Counted from the first letter of the stretch, positions 25,387 through 38,292 are shown. The stretch: DNA of 64,000 nt from Flaveria trinervia (GCA_025506515.1 CM046443.1:93523849-93587848), one strand, 5' to 3'. Notes: generated from the sequence alone by a model not told the origin. Translations and numbers: made by a program.

Positions 25387-28380
25387 TCAGTTAGGGTTGT
25401 CTGCAGATGCCAGGGTTTCAAACAAGTAAGGGTAGTTGAGCTTCATTTGGTCTTCGCGTTCCCAAGTAAATTCGGGTCCCCGTCTGGAATTCCACCGGAC
25501 CTTCACTATGGGAATATGGCTTAGTTTCATATTCTTTACCTCTCGATCTAGGATCTCCACGGGTTTCTCAATAAAGTGAAGTTGTTCATCAATCTGAACC
25601 TCATTGAGTGGTATAACCAGGGTTCATCTGACAGACACTTCTTCAGATTTGACACGTGGAAAGTGTCATGAACACTACTAAGTTCTGAGGAAGTTTGAGC
25701 TTGTAAGCTACAAGACCAATCCTGGCTAGGATTTCAAATGGTCCAATGTATCTAGGATTTAGCTTACCTCGTTTGCCAAAACAAATGACTCCTTTCCAAG
25801 GTGAGACTTTAAGTAGAACCTTATCTCCCACTTGGAATTCCAATGGTTTACGTCTCACGTTAGCGTAGCTTTTTTGACGGTCACACGCGGCTTTGAGTCG
25901 GTTCTGAATTTGAACGATCTTTTCTGTGGTCTCGTGTATGATCTCGGGACCAGTGAGTTGACTATCACCGATTTCTGTCCAACACAGTGATGATCGACAC
26001 TTCGTTCCGTACAATGCTTCAAACGGGGCGGCTTTGATACTGGTGTGATAGCTATTATTGTAAAAAAACTCAGCTAAGGGTAGATGAGTATCCCAACGGT
26101 TCCAAAGTCTATCATGCAAGTTCTAAGCATTTCTTTTAACGTCTAAATGGTCCGTTCGCTCGACCATCTGTTTGAGGGTGGTATGCGGTACTCATATCCA
26201 ACCGTTGTACCCAAGGCCTTTTGTAATGATTGTCAAAATCTCGAGGTAAATCGACTGTCTCGGTCGGAAATAATGGAGATCGGTACTCCATGTCTCGAAA
26301 CAACCTCTTTGAGATAAACTCTTGTCAACCTTTCCATCTTATCAGTCTCCTTAATTGGTAGAAAGTGGGCAGACTTTGTCAGTCGATCCACAATTACCCA
26401 CATCGTATCACAGGGTGGGTGTCTTGGGTAGTTTTATGATGAAGTCCATGGAAATATGCTCCTATTTCCATTGTGGAATCTCCTGTTGGTGTAGTAATCC
26501 ATGATTTTTGATACTCCGCCTTAACCTTCGAACACGTGAGGCACTTACTAACATAAATGGCTATGTCAGCTTTCATGTTCGGCCACCAGTATAACTCCTT
26601 TAGATCCTGATACATCTTATCAAAGCCCGGGGTGGATGGAGTATCTTGATTTGTGTGCCTCGTTCATTACAAGTTCCTGTAAGGTCCCACAATTTGGCAC
26701 CCAAATTCGATTCATAAAGTATCAAGCTCCATCAAACTTGATCTCAAATTGCTTATCCATGTCGCGAAGAGATTCATTTTTCATATTCTGTTCCTTTAGG
26801 GCTTTAGACTGAGCATCACGAATTTGAGTAGTTAGACTCGTATGAATCGTCATTCCCAACGCTCGCATCCGTAAAGTTTTGGTTCGTTCTTTCCTACTCA
26901 GAGCGTCTGCTACCACATTCGCTTTTCCAGGATGATAACGAATCTCGCAGTCATAATCGTTCAGTAACTCAACCCACCTGCGTTGTCTCATGTTAGTTCC
27001 TTCTGATCGAAGATGTGTTGAAGGCTTTTATGATCAGTGAATATAGTACACTTGGTACCATATAAGTAGTGTCGCCAAATCTTTAATGCAAAGACAACAG
27101 CTCCCAATTCGAGATCGTGAGTAGTGTAATTTTTCTCATGCACTTTCAGTTGTCGTGAAGCGTAAGCAATAACTTGTCTTGTTGCATCAGGACACAGCCA
27201 AGTCCTTGTCGTGATGCGTCGCTGTACACGACAAAACCATCATTCCCCTTTGGTGGACAAAATTGGTGCGCAACACAATTTATGCTTTAACAATTGAAAC
27301 GCTGCTTCTTGCTTATCACCCCAATCGAATTTCTTGTCTTTCTGAGTTAAGGTTGTCAATGGTTAGGCTATTTTAGAGAAATAAGGTTTGGTAATAACCT
27401 GCCAAACCTAGGAATTGTCGCACCTCAGTCGGGGTCTTAGGTGCTTCCCAGTTTTTAATGGCCTCAATCTTGGATGGGTCAACATGTATTCCTTTCTCGT
27501 TAACCACATGCCCGAGAAATTGCACTTCTCGGATCCAGAAGTCGCATTTTGAGAATTTTGCGTATAATTTCCGTTCTTGAGTAGTTCCAAAATTAACTTT
27601 AAATGTTGTTCATGCTCATCCTTGGTTCGTGAATATATCAAACTGTCATCGATGAAGACGGTCACAAATTTATCCAAGTAGGGTTTGCATACTCTATTCA
27701 TGAGATCCATGCATATAGCTGGCGCATTGGTTAAACCAAATGGCATGACCATGAACTCATAGTGGCCATAACGAGTTCGAAATGCAGTCTTGGGGATATC
27801 TTCCTCTTGAATTCGTAATTGGTGATATCCCGAACGCAAGTCAATCTTCGAGTAGTAACTAGATCCCTGAAGTTGGTCGAATAAGTCGATTCGAGGGGGG
27901 GGTACCGGTTCTTAATGATGAGTTTGTTTAACTCCCGCTGTCGATGCACATTCGAAAAGATCCATCTTCTTCTTAACAAATAACACCGGGGCTCCCCAGG
28001 GTGAGAAACTTGGTCTTATGAATCCTTTATCTAACAATTCTTGTAATTGATTAGACAACTCTTGCATCTCTGATGGTGCTAATCGATATGGGGATCGTGC
28101 TACTGGAGTAGCTCCGGGTACCAAGTCGATTCAAAATTCTACTTGCCTTTGAGGTGGAAGTCGGGCAAGTCCTCGGGAAAGACTTCCGGATAGTTTGCAC
28201 GATGGGTATATCCTCGATTCTTTTCTCTTCGGTTTGCTCTCTACTACGTGTGCCAAGATTGCATGATAGCCCTTTCGCAAGTACTTCCTGGCCTTCACAC
28301 ATGAAATGATCCTTAACACCGTACCGTACTTTTCTCCTTGAATCGATATGATGTCTCCACTCGTCTAGTCGGCTAGGCAT
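25387..28380 (-). pseudogene. pol: Degenerate Ty3/Gypsy pol (RT, RNase H, integrase, chromodomain-like tail)
   Basis: Minus-strand order is as follows. A linker ahead of RT lies at about 28380-28130. RT fingers at 28124-27912 carry LLDKGFIRPSFSPWGAPVLF. The RT palm at 27839-27408 has MVMPFGLTNAPA and the catalytic FIDD motif. The end of RNase H lies at about 26991-26860 (YHPGKANVVADALSRK). The integrase zinc finger at 26615-26500 shows the C..C part in CLTCSKVK. Integrase core and C-terminus lie at about 26119-25643. A tail with KVRWNSRRGPEFTWERE ends at a stop at 25387-25389. Frames shift repeatedly between blocks, mostly by single bases, and the protease was not found. It is clearly non-functional as given; part of the breakage may be consensus error. 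Confidence 0.88.
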
Positions 28381-28389
28381 CCACTCCCA

Positions 28390-29395
28390 CTAACGAACGT
28401 CAATTCTGCGTCTTTTGGGCACAAGCTCAGGCTCATCAGTACTGTCTCGAATGGGTGTGGTAAAACAGATCGAAATATGAACCCGCTTCCTAGGAGTGTG
28501 TGCAAGAAGCACACTCCCAGGGCGAGCACGATAGCGATGGAAAGAGGGCGGTGGTACACCCGAAACAAATACACGGTGGGTGTCCGCAACCACCAGCTCG
28601 GGACAAGCAACTATAAGGGTGGGGTCGGCAGGCTCGGGGGCGAGGTGGAAGAGGTTAGGGTCTACAAGAAGAGTCGGGTCAGAGGGTTGAGGAATAGAGT
28701 CAAAGGGTTGGGTAGTAGGATTTGCAGGGTGAGAGGTGGGGTCACTAGACTGAGGGATGGCCTTGGGGAACTTTGAGTCAGAATCGGCCGGGTCGGAGTC
28801 GGTCAGGTCGGAGTCGGTTGGGTCGGAGTCGACCGGGTCGGAATCGACTAGGTCGGTATCAACTGTCTGGGAGACTGTATCAATGGACGCCGACCCTAGG
28901 TCAACTACCTCGGTGTCAGCAGGCAGCGGGGTGGGATCTATGGCCTCAGGAGTGGGGTCGACTGGCTGATGATGGGTAGTGATAGGAGCAGACTGTAGGG
29001 ATGGCTCAACAAAGATATAAGACATGGTCAGTGGGACGGCCATTGGGAACTGTGGGCCGATGACACGTACGACTCCCGGGACGAGCTCCTCTGGAGGTCG
29101 GCATGAATCTCCAGTGTCGACGCAAACCAATACGTGCCCGGAGGGGGTGGGGTAGCCCAGAATATCGGGTCCAGGTTAAGGCCATAGTGGTGCTAGGAAT
29201 GGGGTGTGGAGTAGGAGTGAGGATAGGGGTAAGAGAAGGTGCAAGGATCTCGGCCGCAGTGGGACCAGTAGACTGGAGGAGCATGGAACGTAGGGGTCGG
29301 GTGACTGATGTAGATCCTATGGATGAGGTCGGAGATGTCGGCTCATAATCCTCATCTGAGTCAAAAAAGTATATCGGCATCGATGCAGATGACAT
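28390..29395 (-). pseudogene. gag: Truncated, frameshifted gag-like N-terminal region with acidic repeats
   Basis: An ATG at 29395 opens a serine/threonine/proline-rich acidic frame (IYFFDSDEDYEPTSP). It shifts frame between about 29130 and 29006 and continues as a proline-rich frame to 28390. The middle holds a tandem DSDP/TDSD repeat encoded by a 15-bp minisatellite at 28791-28860. No capsid-like core or CCHC knuckle follows; the sequence jumps to the pol linker. Position just inside the PBS supports gag, while the sequence alone does not prove it. Confidence 0.55.
28791..28860. repeat. 15-bp coding minisatellite (GGTCGGAGTCG units)
   Basis: Units of roughly TCGGAGTCGGTCAGG recur about five times and encode the acidic DSDP-type repeat on the minus strand. 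Confidence 0.75.
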
Positions 29396-29520
29396 CTCTA
29401 TGACAAGGCAATACACAAGTACAATTGTTATAAGTTAAGTTAATATATGAAGCGATTAAAGATATGTAATGAACTACAGTTATAGTCTAGGTCACAAAAT
29501 GCAACTAACCCTATAACCAA

Positions 29521-29534
29521 TGGCTCTGATACCA
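29521..29534 (-). other. Primer-binding site for initiator Met tRNA
   Basis: On the minus strand TGGTATCAGAGCCA lies three bases inside the 5' LTR. It is complementary to the 3' end of plant initiator Met tRNA. Confidence 0.88.
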
Positions 29535-31385
29535 ATCTATACACCCCCAAACCACAGCGGTTTCCCGCGAGGTGCGAACATCATGATTTCATAGTCACTG
29601 ATCGACCACTATATGGTTTTGTAAAACATACATCTGAAATAAGTTTAAAATACATCATTGTTCAGAGTTAAATTTGCGGAAGCAATAGTAATAAGGTAAA
29701 TTGTTTCAAAACATGACAATTACGAAAATGAATGTCCCAAACAGCATGAATGGCCCTAAACATGAGATGTTCCATGCTAGCTTAACTTGGTGCATCTATC
29801 AATTACCTGAGAAAACATGCATGAAAAATGTCAACATAAAGTTGGTGAGTTCACAGGTTTGAAAGTAATAGTAACAGTGTAATGGACCACAAGTCTTTAC
29901 ATGATTTGATTGTTGATCATACAATACTACAATATTATATAAGCACCGCAACCGAAGCTAGAGTAACTGTAACAAATTGCCCCTACCCATGCCTACCGTA
30001 AGCATGAGTGGGTGAAAAGCTAATAATGAACCCGTTTAGACCTCCAGTCAGATTAGGGTAATAATCCGGGTGGGGGTAGTCAAACCAATAGTACTATCCA
30101 TGATTACCTCGCTTTGGGAAATAAACTAACGGTTCGATAACAAGGGACTTTATACGGTAAGTAAACAACTTATATAAAAGTGAAATCATTAACAAGTAAA
30201 TGTGTCTTGGAAAATAGTAATTTGCATGTAATCTCCCAAAAGGAAAATAAGTAAAATGGGGCCGTGAAACTCACCTGTAATGCACGCGTGAATTCTAGCA
30301 ATAGTCTGTACGTATTATTGGTCTAGGAATCTCCTAAACAAAATCACAATTAGTCATAAGGTCATGATTACTAACCCCAGATGGTCATTGCATAACTCAT
30401 CCACAAAGTAGTTTGAAAATGTCACTTGACTAATTAGGACACGTCGAGTCATAAATGTTTATATAGATTCTTGTCTTCATATCTATCTTCCTAAAAGTAC
30501 ATAATGTATTAAATGTGTTTTATATTAAGTATAATGTATTATACTTTCCATGTGTATGGGTTCCCTTTTTTATCAAATATCTTCAAAAGTTTAATTTATA
30601 TAAATATGGGAATTGACAGAATCAAAGGGATTTTTGGGTTTGGTTGTCATCCTCTTTTCATGATACAAACAATTTTTATAAAAATCTATATTTTTACCAT
30701 ATTTAGATCTATGTCTTAGGATTCCAAAAAGGTATAGCTTGCAATATTTAGCTAGGTTTAAATCCCTCGAAATGGTTCATGAAGCAACAGATGTCAGTGC
30801 AGCATTTTTCTGTACATGTCCAGGATTTCACCTTTTTGAAGGGTCAAAACTTACATTCACAAATAGAGACTATAGTAATTTTAAACCTAACACTTTAAGA
30901 CTAAGTTACCACAGAAGTAAAATCTCCATTTGGTTACTTAAGCATAACTATGCCTCAATCTTTCAGCCCTATCTATTCTGCCAAAAATTCAGGTTCAACA
31001 CCTTAATCATGTTGCACGTTTTGGATAGATTATAGTCATCTAAAATTTTCAAGGTTGGATGGGTTATAAACTAGACATCCTAAGGTTATGTTAGGCTCAA
31101 GAAACTGTTCATTTGACCATGTTTAGGTCGAGTTATGGTTCGAAACATAGAACATGAATCTGCCAGAAAATGTCTTACATGTTTTGTTACTTTTAAAACT
31201 TTGCTAGAGTACTTTTGGATGAGTTAGTGAATATGACACATCATTATGGTGTATCGAAGATTAAAAACAAAATGCTAACCTTAAACAAGCAGGAGAAGAG
31301 ATGGTAGTCTTGAAATGCAAGAAAAAGAAGATTTGATCCTTTGAACTAAGAACCAACAAGAAATAGGTGGGGAAGATGTTGTAGG

Positions 31386-33980
31386 TGTAACATCCGGTAT
31401 CTCTATGACTTTATTTTATTTATGTTTGTGCATGGTCTCGTTAGTAAAGTTAATCCTTAATAAAAAATAATAATAAATTTTAATAACAAAATAATATAAT
31501 AATAATAATAATAATAACTCTAAAAGTACCCTAACAATTATAATTACAATATAACATAATAAAAATATATAATATCTATAATCATAATAATATATCATAA
31601 TAATAATCATAATATTATAGTAATACTATAATAATAATAACAATAATATTGTATTAATATTAAATTCTTAAATCAAAGTTCGAGGGGTGTTCTGCCAATT
31701 TCTAAACTTGAAAATCAAAGTTTAGATCGTTTTAACCACGCCCAAACTTCAGGGCTGAAGGTGTAACTTTCTGTTTTTTTTTTCCTTGCCGCTTTCCCGG
31801 TGGCTTCGGCCGGAGCTCCGGCCGAGCTCCGGCGAAGCTACAAACCATCGTTTTTTACTGCTTTTGACCGAGCAAACCGGCACAACACCCTCGGCCCATG
31901 TTTCGAACTCGAATCCCTACCCAATTTGAGTTTCCCGCTCGTGCTATACTTCCAAACCAACCGAGGATTAACCGAGTAAAACCGAATCAATCTTGTCTGG
32001 AATCACAAAATCAATCAAATTAAACACTTTCAAACTTAATACGCGGCTAATCAATCCGCAAATCAATCGAATTGAAGATAACAACCCGAATCTCTTAATT
32101 TTGGTAATCATCGAACGCGGTTTCAAACCGAGAGTGTTAAGCCCGTAATCATAAAATCAGAGCTATAAATTGAGAGCTTCGGATTCATTTGAATTCCTAA
32201 CTCTCTGAACCCCAATTTCACCATAAAAGCTCCCGATCGAAAAGCCCCAATTCAAGAACATTCGAGCTTAAGTCGAACTCGAAATCATTCAAAACCTCAG
32301 CAACTCGGGTAATTAAAACCTGTTATCTGCTCGATTTGGTCCAAGGATCAAAAGCCCCATGATGATTCGAGTGATTAACATCGAATCGAGGGTCGATTTT
32401 GGATCAGATGAACCTAGGTTTCATCGGATTTGGGGAAACGACTGCTCCGTTTAAATTTAAAACAAACCAAAGTGAACCAAGGCCACGGCCCTGGTTCACT
32501 GTTTCCCGCACCTCAACTCCTAAGGAGTCCCGGGTTCGACCCCGGGCAACCCCCCTATTTTTTCTTTCTTTTCTTTTCTGTTTTATTTTCTTTATTATTT
32601 AATCATTTCTTTTGCTTAAATTTTAATTCTGAAAAATTTCTAAGAAATTTATTTTATAGATTCAGAATTTATTTATTTATTTATATTATTTTTAATTAAT
32701 CAAAGGTTTATAAATATGTTTGAATTTAAAATACATTATGGTATTTTTCCTTATTTTGAATTATTAAAATAATGGTTTATGTGAAAAGATAATACTTGTG
32801 TAGAATATTTTAAATTATTTAAATATATGTATATATATTGTCAAACAATTAGAATGATTAATTATTTATACATATATACTATAATTATATAAACATATCA
32901 AAGTATGTATATTATATATTATATATAATATATATATTTCTTCACTTATTATAATCAATATACACCTTCATAAATCGGTGTAACGTGCGATTAGTTTTCT
33001 TTATTTATATTAGCCTTTCTTTTTCGCGCAATAAATCTAATTATCATTTCGTTCCATTAACCCGATTCACATTAATAACAAAATAATAGATGTCAACCTC
33101 TATTCAATTTAAAATTTAGAACCTTAAAAAACAAAATAATTATCATCAAACCGATTATACGCGTTACCTTATTCTTAATTAGGTGCCTTGTGACGTTTGT
33201 GTTGGAAATCTTATTCGTGGTTATTCTTATTTCATCTTCAAGTCTTCTTATTATCATGTGAGTTCTTATGCCCATTTTACATATATTTTACACCTTTGGG
33301 GTGAAACATGTTGGTTATACAACATATTCATACACCTTTGATACTTATTACGCACGTGCAATTCTTTACATAGTCGTGGTTATTTGAATATGTTAAGTTG
33401 TATATGAGATGTGACATACGTGTGCAATCATTAACTATAACTAGCCTGGCGAAGTCTTAGATCTTTGGGCCTGACAAGCCTATTTGGTGCTAAAGCCGAG
33501 GGATTGCCGGCTCCTAGGAGCCGTATGCTTGTGCACTAGGGAACCAAATACACTTAGCTAATCATGTTTACTCATATTATTCAGTCAAGGTTTGATTGTA
33601 ACTATGCGTGTTCTATATACTTACTATCTTGTGACCATTGACTAGAATTGCCACATTCTTTCTCATGATATATACTTATTGTATTTTAAAACCATGAGAA
33701 CTCACCAACTTGCTAGTTGACTTTATTTTCAACATGTTTCAGGTAATGTGCAAGTTTAATGATGACTGAAGAAACGCTTAAGCATAGGATATGGACCTAG
33801 ACTTAAATGAACATTTGGATTCCTATTTTTGTTATTTATTTTTCTTGTAAGACGTGGATGTATGTGATGTTTGAAAACAATTGATTAATGGCATTTATAT
33901 TTTAACATAGCGTTATGTGGCTGTGAACAATCTTAACCCTCACACTTCGACGTTTCCGCCGTCATGGTTGGGGTGTGACA
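31386..33980 (+). mobile_element. Solo LTR of a second Gypsy-type family (2,595 bp) nested in the 5' LTR
   Basis: It begins TGTAACATCCGGTATC and ends GGTTGGGGTGTGACA. It is bordered by the 5-bp duplication GTAGG at 31381-31385 and 33981-33985. The left LTR of the host element is uninterrupted at the homologous site (near 24336), which proves insertion. No internal domain, PBS or PPT is present, so it is a recombined solo LTR. The end of this LTR resembles the minus-strand end of the host LTR, pointing to related families. Confidence 0.85.
32529..32546 (+). other. B-box-like hairpin followed by a T-run inside the solo LTR
   Basis: CCCGGGTTCGACCCCGGG combines a perfect six-base stem with a tRNA T-loop-like GGTTCGANNCC Pol III B box. 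It is followed within 20 bp by TTTTTT. No convincing A box or full tRNA cloverleaf was found upstream, so this may be a SINE fossil or chance. Confidence 0.35.
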
Positions 33981-35016
33981 GTAGGATGCTTGAAAGCTTC
34001 AAAAATCACTTGATCTTCAATCAAAGGCACTTGAATCACCCAAGATTTGAAGGAAACAAGTTGAAAATCAAATGGAGTGGTGGTAGGAGTGTCTTGGCCG
34101 AATTTTAGAGAGGGAGAAAGAGAGAAGATGAGTGTGATGTGTTGGTGTAGTTGAAGTGAAGGGTGCATGTCTTTTATAACACTCAATCCTCTTTAAGTGT
34201 AAAGTTTTTGGAGCATGGGCTCCTATTCACGGTCAAAGGATGGGGAAATTGTGTTCCAAGAGTGGTAAGGTAGACATGTTGCTTTAACACATCAAAAGAG
34301 AGGCTTCATGAATATGGCAAGTTGTGTTTTGTCAAATCTTATAAGTTTTGTGAGCTTTATTGGGAAGGAGGTGGAAGAGTAATGTGGTGGTGGCTTGGAT
34401 GACCACATGCATGGGAAAGGGGGGTTTTGGTTTTCATATTTTGTGTAGTATTGGGTATTTAGGTGGTATTTGTTGCACCATAGGTATTTTTACATATTTT
34501 ATATTTTTACTTTTTACTTTTTACTTTTAAAATGCATTAGGATATTGTAACAACTTGCATTAGGATATATAAATATTGATGGTACGTTAATGATGCATCA
34601 TGTAGTTAGTAGGTCCGTTAAAAAGATTCGTTCCGGGTAAAATATTAATTTACGTGATTAGGTTTATTTATAAATTTAAGATTTTCCAGTGTATTTAATT
34701 TGGAATCTAAAATACTTTGAATGTATTTAATTTGGAATCTAAAATACTTTGAAACAATTTAAAGTATTTATTAGTACACATATATTAATTATCACCAATG
34801 TTCGTGTGTGCCGGTTGTATCGCATGTATAAATGGTAATTACGCCGAATCACCGATGCATGAAATGTAATGCTTGAAATTTTACAATATATGAAATTTTT
34901 CAATGCATGAAACGACTTCAATAATTGGAATTTAATTGAAAATCAAGTATTATAGATGTAATTATAACCAAGTCAAGATCGGGTATTGACCTGAAATTGC
35001 CGGTTTTCACAGAATC

Positions 35017-36797
35017 TGTTTAGAATAAACACATATCCATAAATTTAGAGTTAATTTGTGTTGCATCTGAAATTCAAACCCCCACATATTAGTGTTTACG
35101 TCTAAAAATAAAATTCTAAGACATGCGAATCATATTCAAGCATTCGCTACTTGATTCTTTCATCCTTATTAAAATTTCTTTCTCTAGACTGATAGATGAT
35201 ACATAAATTAGATTTGAGTACGTTTATCTAAAATTCGTTTATTTATGCCCTTTCATTCATTTTAATTACATAATTTCACAAATCAGACTTGAGTAATTTT
35301 CCTTTTAGAAAAGATTTATTTTTATTCTTATTTTGAAATTTATAATTAGTTTACATATATTTTTAATATTCATTTTATATATATGAAAATATAAAGTTTT
35401 TTGAATTCTAAATATAACATTGCAACATTCTTCCTTTTATAAACATCTTGCTATAAATTTCATCAAAATTCACCTTTTCTTTGTATATTCAATTATTATA
35501 TTTATATTCTCTACAATAGAAGTAAGGATTGCTCTCATTTTAGCCTCCTAGATCTTTATAATAACTTTGATGTGAATGAGATGTGGTAAGTATGATTATA
35601 GTCATGGTTATGGGATGGTACCCTCATGCTAATTTTTTGAAAATTGTAACTCAAAACTTTATGTTTGTGCTTGTATAATTTTTCAATATAATATGATATT
35701 TCTTCCATTTTTTTCATTTTCAAATTCAATTCCCGCCACGCTACACCTGCCACGTGTCCTCCTGGGTTTCCATTTTCAGATGGGTCAAATATTTTTATAT
35801 ATTCTGACAAGATTAAAACTATCGGTCACCGTTGTTCCTTTATCCTTTATCTGCTATTCTGCTTCCTGAAAGATCTGCAATATTCATTTTTGAAGATTCT
35901 ATAGTTCATTTCTATTTGAGTAAATATTTGACTACACAAATTTCAGTTTATTATTTCCAATTAAGTTTCATATTTAATGATGAAATAATGATCATAATGG
36001 CAAATAATTTTTTTTCATTAACAATTTATTTGATTTGAATTTGAAACCTTTGGGTGTAGGACATACGACTTACGTACCATTAGGATGTTTTCTTGAGGAC
36101 AAGTGGTGTGTACCTAAACAAATGAAGTATATATTTTGGTTCTTGAATATCAAATTGCTTCTTTAGTTTTGACCAATTGTTTATCATACCACCAACATTT
36201 CTTTTTTGGTATCACTGAAGCATGATGCATGCCAAAGGCGTTCACATTGACTTGTAACATATTTGTTTGGGCTTTTAATCTCTTTCTAATAACCACATGT
36301 ATACGTTGCAGCATTTAAACCGTCACGATTGTGTAATATTAATTTATGATGAAGGCAGTGTCTTCAATTGGTTTCTGTTTCGGCTTTCCTTTGTGTTGTT
36401 TTATTGATGATTTGAGTTGAATTTTGAGGCCTCGGTTATTTGAATCAAACTCGTTTGACATTTGAACATAATAAAATATATAATTGAAATGCTTAATTGT
36501 GAAACAATAATGATTAAGGTCTCCAATTAATTATTTCAATCATTTCCAAAACGTATAAAGTATTTAGGGTGCAAAGTAGTATTTTATAAAGTATTTTATA
36601 CAATAGTAGTATCAAATAAGAATTGTGCCTTATGAAACAAGTGTGCAAAGTGAATAAGGCCGGTGGGAGTCGTCCCTTGAAGAGAAAACAAGAAATATAA
36701 GTGGAGGAAATGACAAAGCTTGAACATTCTCGTAAGGACGGTATAGGTGAAATTAAATTTTTTAAAGAGGTTGAACTAAATATATATTATATATATA

Positions 36798-36828
<31 letters not shown>

Positions 36829-37724
36829 CTAAGTTTTAGGCTAACGAACCAAAATTTTACACTATCATTCCAAAAAATAACATTATTGTCGAAGAAAAGA
36901 GGGGGTGCCCCCACCCCCTCGTACTATAATACTTCGCCCATGAGTCGAGGGTGGTGATTGGCAATGAAACGGATGATAGGCATGAATTAATGATGAAATC
37001 TTGTGAATATTTATTGAGTAGGGATAAGTTTCAAATGATTAAGATAAACACATGTGATAATTTCATAATAATTAGGTGTAACTAAAAAATCTAAAAAGCA
37101 TGTTAATCCAATCGCTTTTTCTTAAAAATATATTTTAAATGAATATAAATTTTATATATATTTTTAAAAACAAATATGCAACAATTTATTCCTCTGTTAT
37201 TGTAATAAATATGTGTGTGTATACATATAGAAAAAGAGAAAGAGAAAGTGTGTGAAAGAAAAATTATTTTGAGAAATGAGAACTCTAGATATTATGAGAA
37301 CTCGTGAGAACTAATTAAATTTATCATTTTATATAGATACTTATTATTACTGTTAAAATACAACATTGTTATTAAAATCTATGTGTGCTAATTTTCATAT
37401 ACTATAAAATTGTACACATATTAGTTTATCATTACACATATATAAGTTTTATTTTTGACACATATATATACTTTTAAAATATACGATACATGTAAACTAA
37501 TACATATAATTCATACAAGTTTTTATTCTAAACACAATATTAATTTTCGTTCAGAATTCTTTTAAATTTAAGAAATTTTATTGATATTTCAGTTTCCTCT
37601 ATACCACCAAATCAAAACAAAAGAAAAGAAACAGGTTTATATTTTGTTTTAAGCGGGATGGTAATAATTTGTAATTTTGTATCATATACAGATCTCATGT
37701 GCATGCAACACGCATATACACAAT
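35017..37724. other. AT-rich intergenic DNA
   Basis: No gene was recognised. It contains a perfect (TA)n-type tract at 36781-36831, a strong GC hairpin at about 36900-36922 (GAGGGGGTG ... CACCCCCTC), and a single CACGTG G-box near 35750 with no gene attached. Confidence 0.5.
36781..36831. repeat. (TA)n microsatellite
   Basis: Interrupted AT dinucleotide run of about 50 bp. Confidence 0.9.
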
Positions 37725-37814
37725 GTTTTTAGAACCGGATCGGACGTCGAAACGGACTGTTGGTTGGATCGGTTGGACCGGATTTAACTATATTTTAATT
37801 ATATTTATATATGA

Positions 37815-37864
<50 letters not shown>

Positions 37865-38102
37865 ATATATAAAACTTAACTATATTTGTATATCCGACGT
37901 ACTAATTTATGGTTTAACACCTCGTTTTACCTATTAAAATTAAAAAAAAGGAATACCGGTCCGAACTGGTCCGGTTTCCGGTTCGACCAGCGGTTCGGGA
38001 CGACTGGCCGGTTCGACCAGTTCAAAACGAGTCACACCAGACCAGAGCGGACCAGCCCCCGATTCGCGGTCGGACCGGACGGTCCGATCCGGTCTCAACA
38101 AC
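37725..38102. mobile_element. MITE-like element with CCGGATCGGAC terminal inverted repeats
   Basis: The left end GTTTTTAGAACCGGATCGGA is mirrored by the right end TCCGATCCGGTCTCAACAAC on the opposite strand. The interior right half is built of CCGGTTCGACC-type blocks, and a (TA)n tract lies at 37818-37859. No transposase is present. A related, rearranged copy follows at 38540-38985. No clear target duplication was found. Confidence 0.55.
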
Positions 38103-38209
38103 ATTGCATATACACATATATATGAGAAAATGAGAAAATAAAAAGATATGGAATGGATTCGAAATGAAAATGGCGGGGTTAAAAGAAGATACATGACATG
38201 AGTCTAGCA

Positions 38210-38292
38210 TATGTTATGTATATGTATACGTGTATATGTTCACGTATACGTATATGTATACGTATACACGTGTAGATATACATAACATATAC
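38210..38292. repeat. Large imperfect palindrome (hairpin)
   Basis: The left arm ATATGTTATGTATATGTATA is complementary to the right arm ending GATATACATAACATAT. The centre is a run of TATACGTATAC-type steps. It could extrude a cruciform of about 80 bp and separates the two CCGG-rich elements. Confidence 0.65.

Larger units (their letters stand above)
22470..35011 (-). mobile_element. Ty3/Gypsy LTR retrotransposon (Tekay/chromovirus-like), complete ends, degenerate, with a nested insertion
   Basis: Two long terminal repeats bound a 4.2-kb internal region and are flanked by GAATC duplications. Coding is on the minus strand, so the 5' LTR is the right-hand copy. The PBS (29521-29534), PPT (25352-25362) and order gag remnant - RT - RNase H - integrase - C-terminal chromodomain-like segment fit Ty3/Gypsy. 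Pol wording such as LLDKGFIRPSFSPWGAPVLF and the long LTRs suggest the Tekay/Del lineage. Most of gag and the protease are missing and pol is broken, so it cannot be autonomous. A solo LTR of another family is nested at 31386-33980. Confidence 0.9.
29538..35011 (-). repeat. 5' LTR of the Ty3/Gypsy element, split by a nested solo LTR
   Basis: It aligns with 22470-25351 along its whole length apart from the block 31386-33985. The inner terminus is mutated (TATACACCCC instead of TGTCACACCCC); the outer terminus ends TTTTCACA before the GAATC duplication. Differences from the left LTR include many one-base indels. Confidence 0.88.

Noticed and set aside
28477..28979. Plus-strand frames with Ser-Glu-Ser-Gly repeats
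   Set aside because: Antisense of the retroelement minisatellite; the minus-strand reading fits the element better.
30739..31035. 98-codon plus-strand frame
   Set aside because: It lies inside an LTR and is not open in the sister LTR at 23680-23970.
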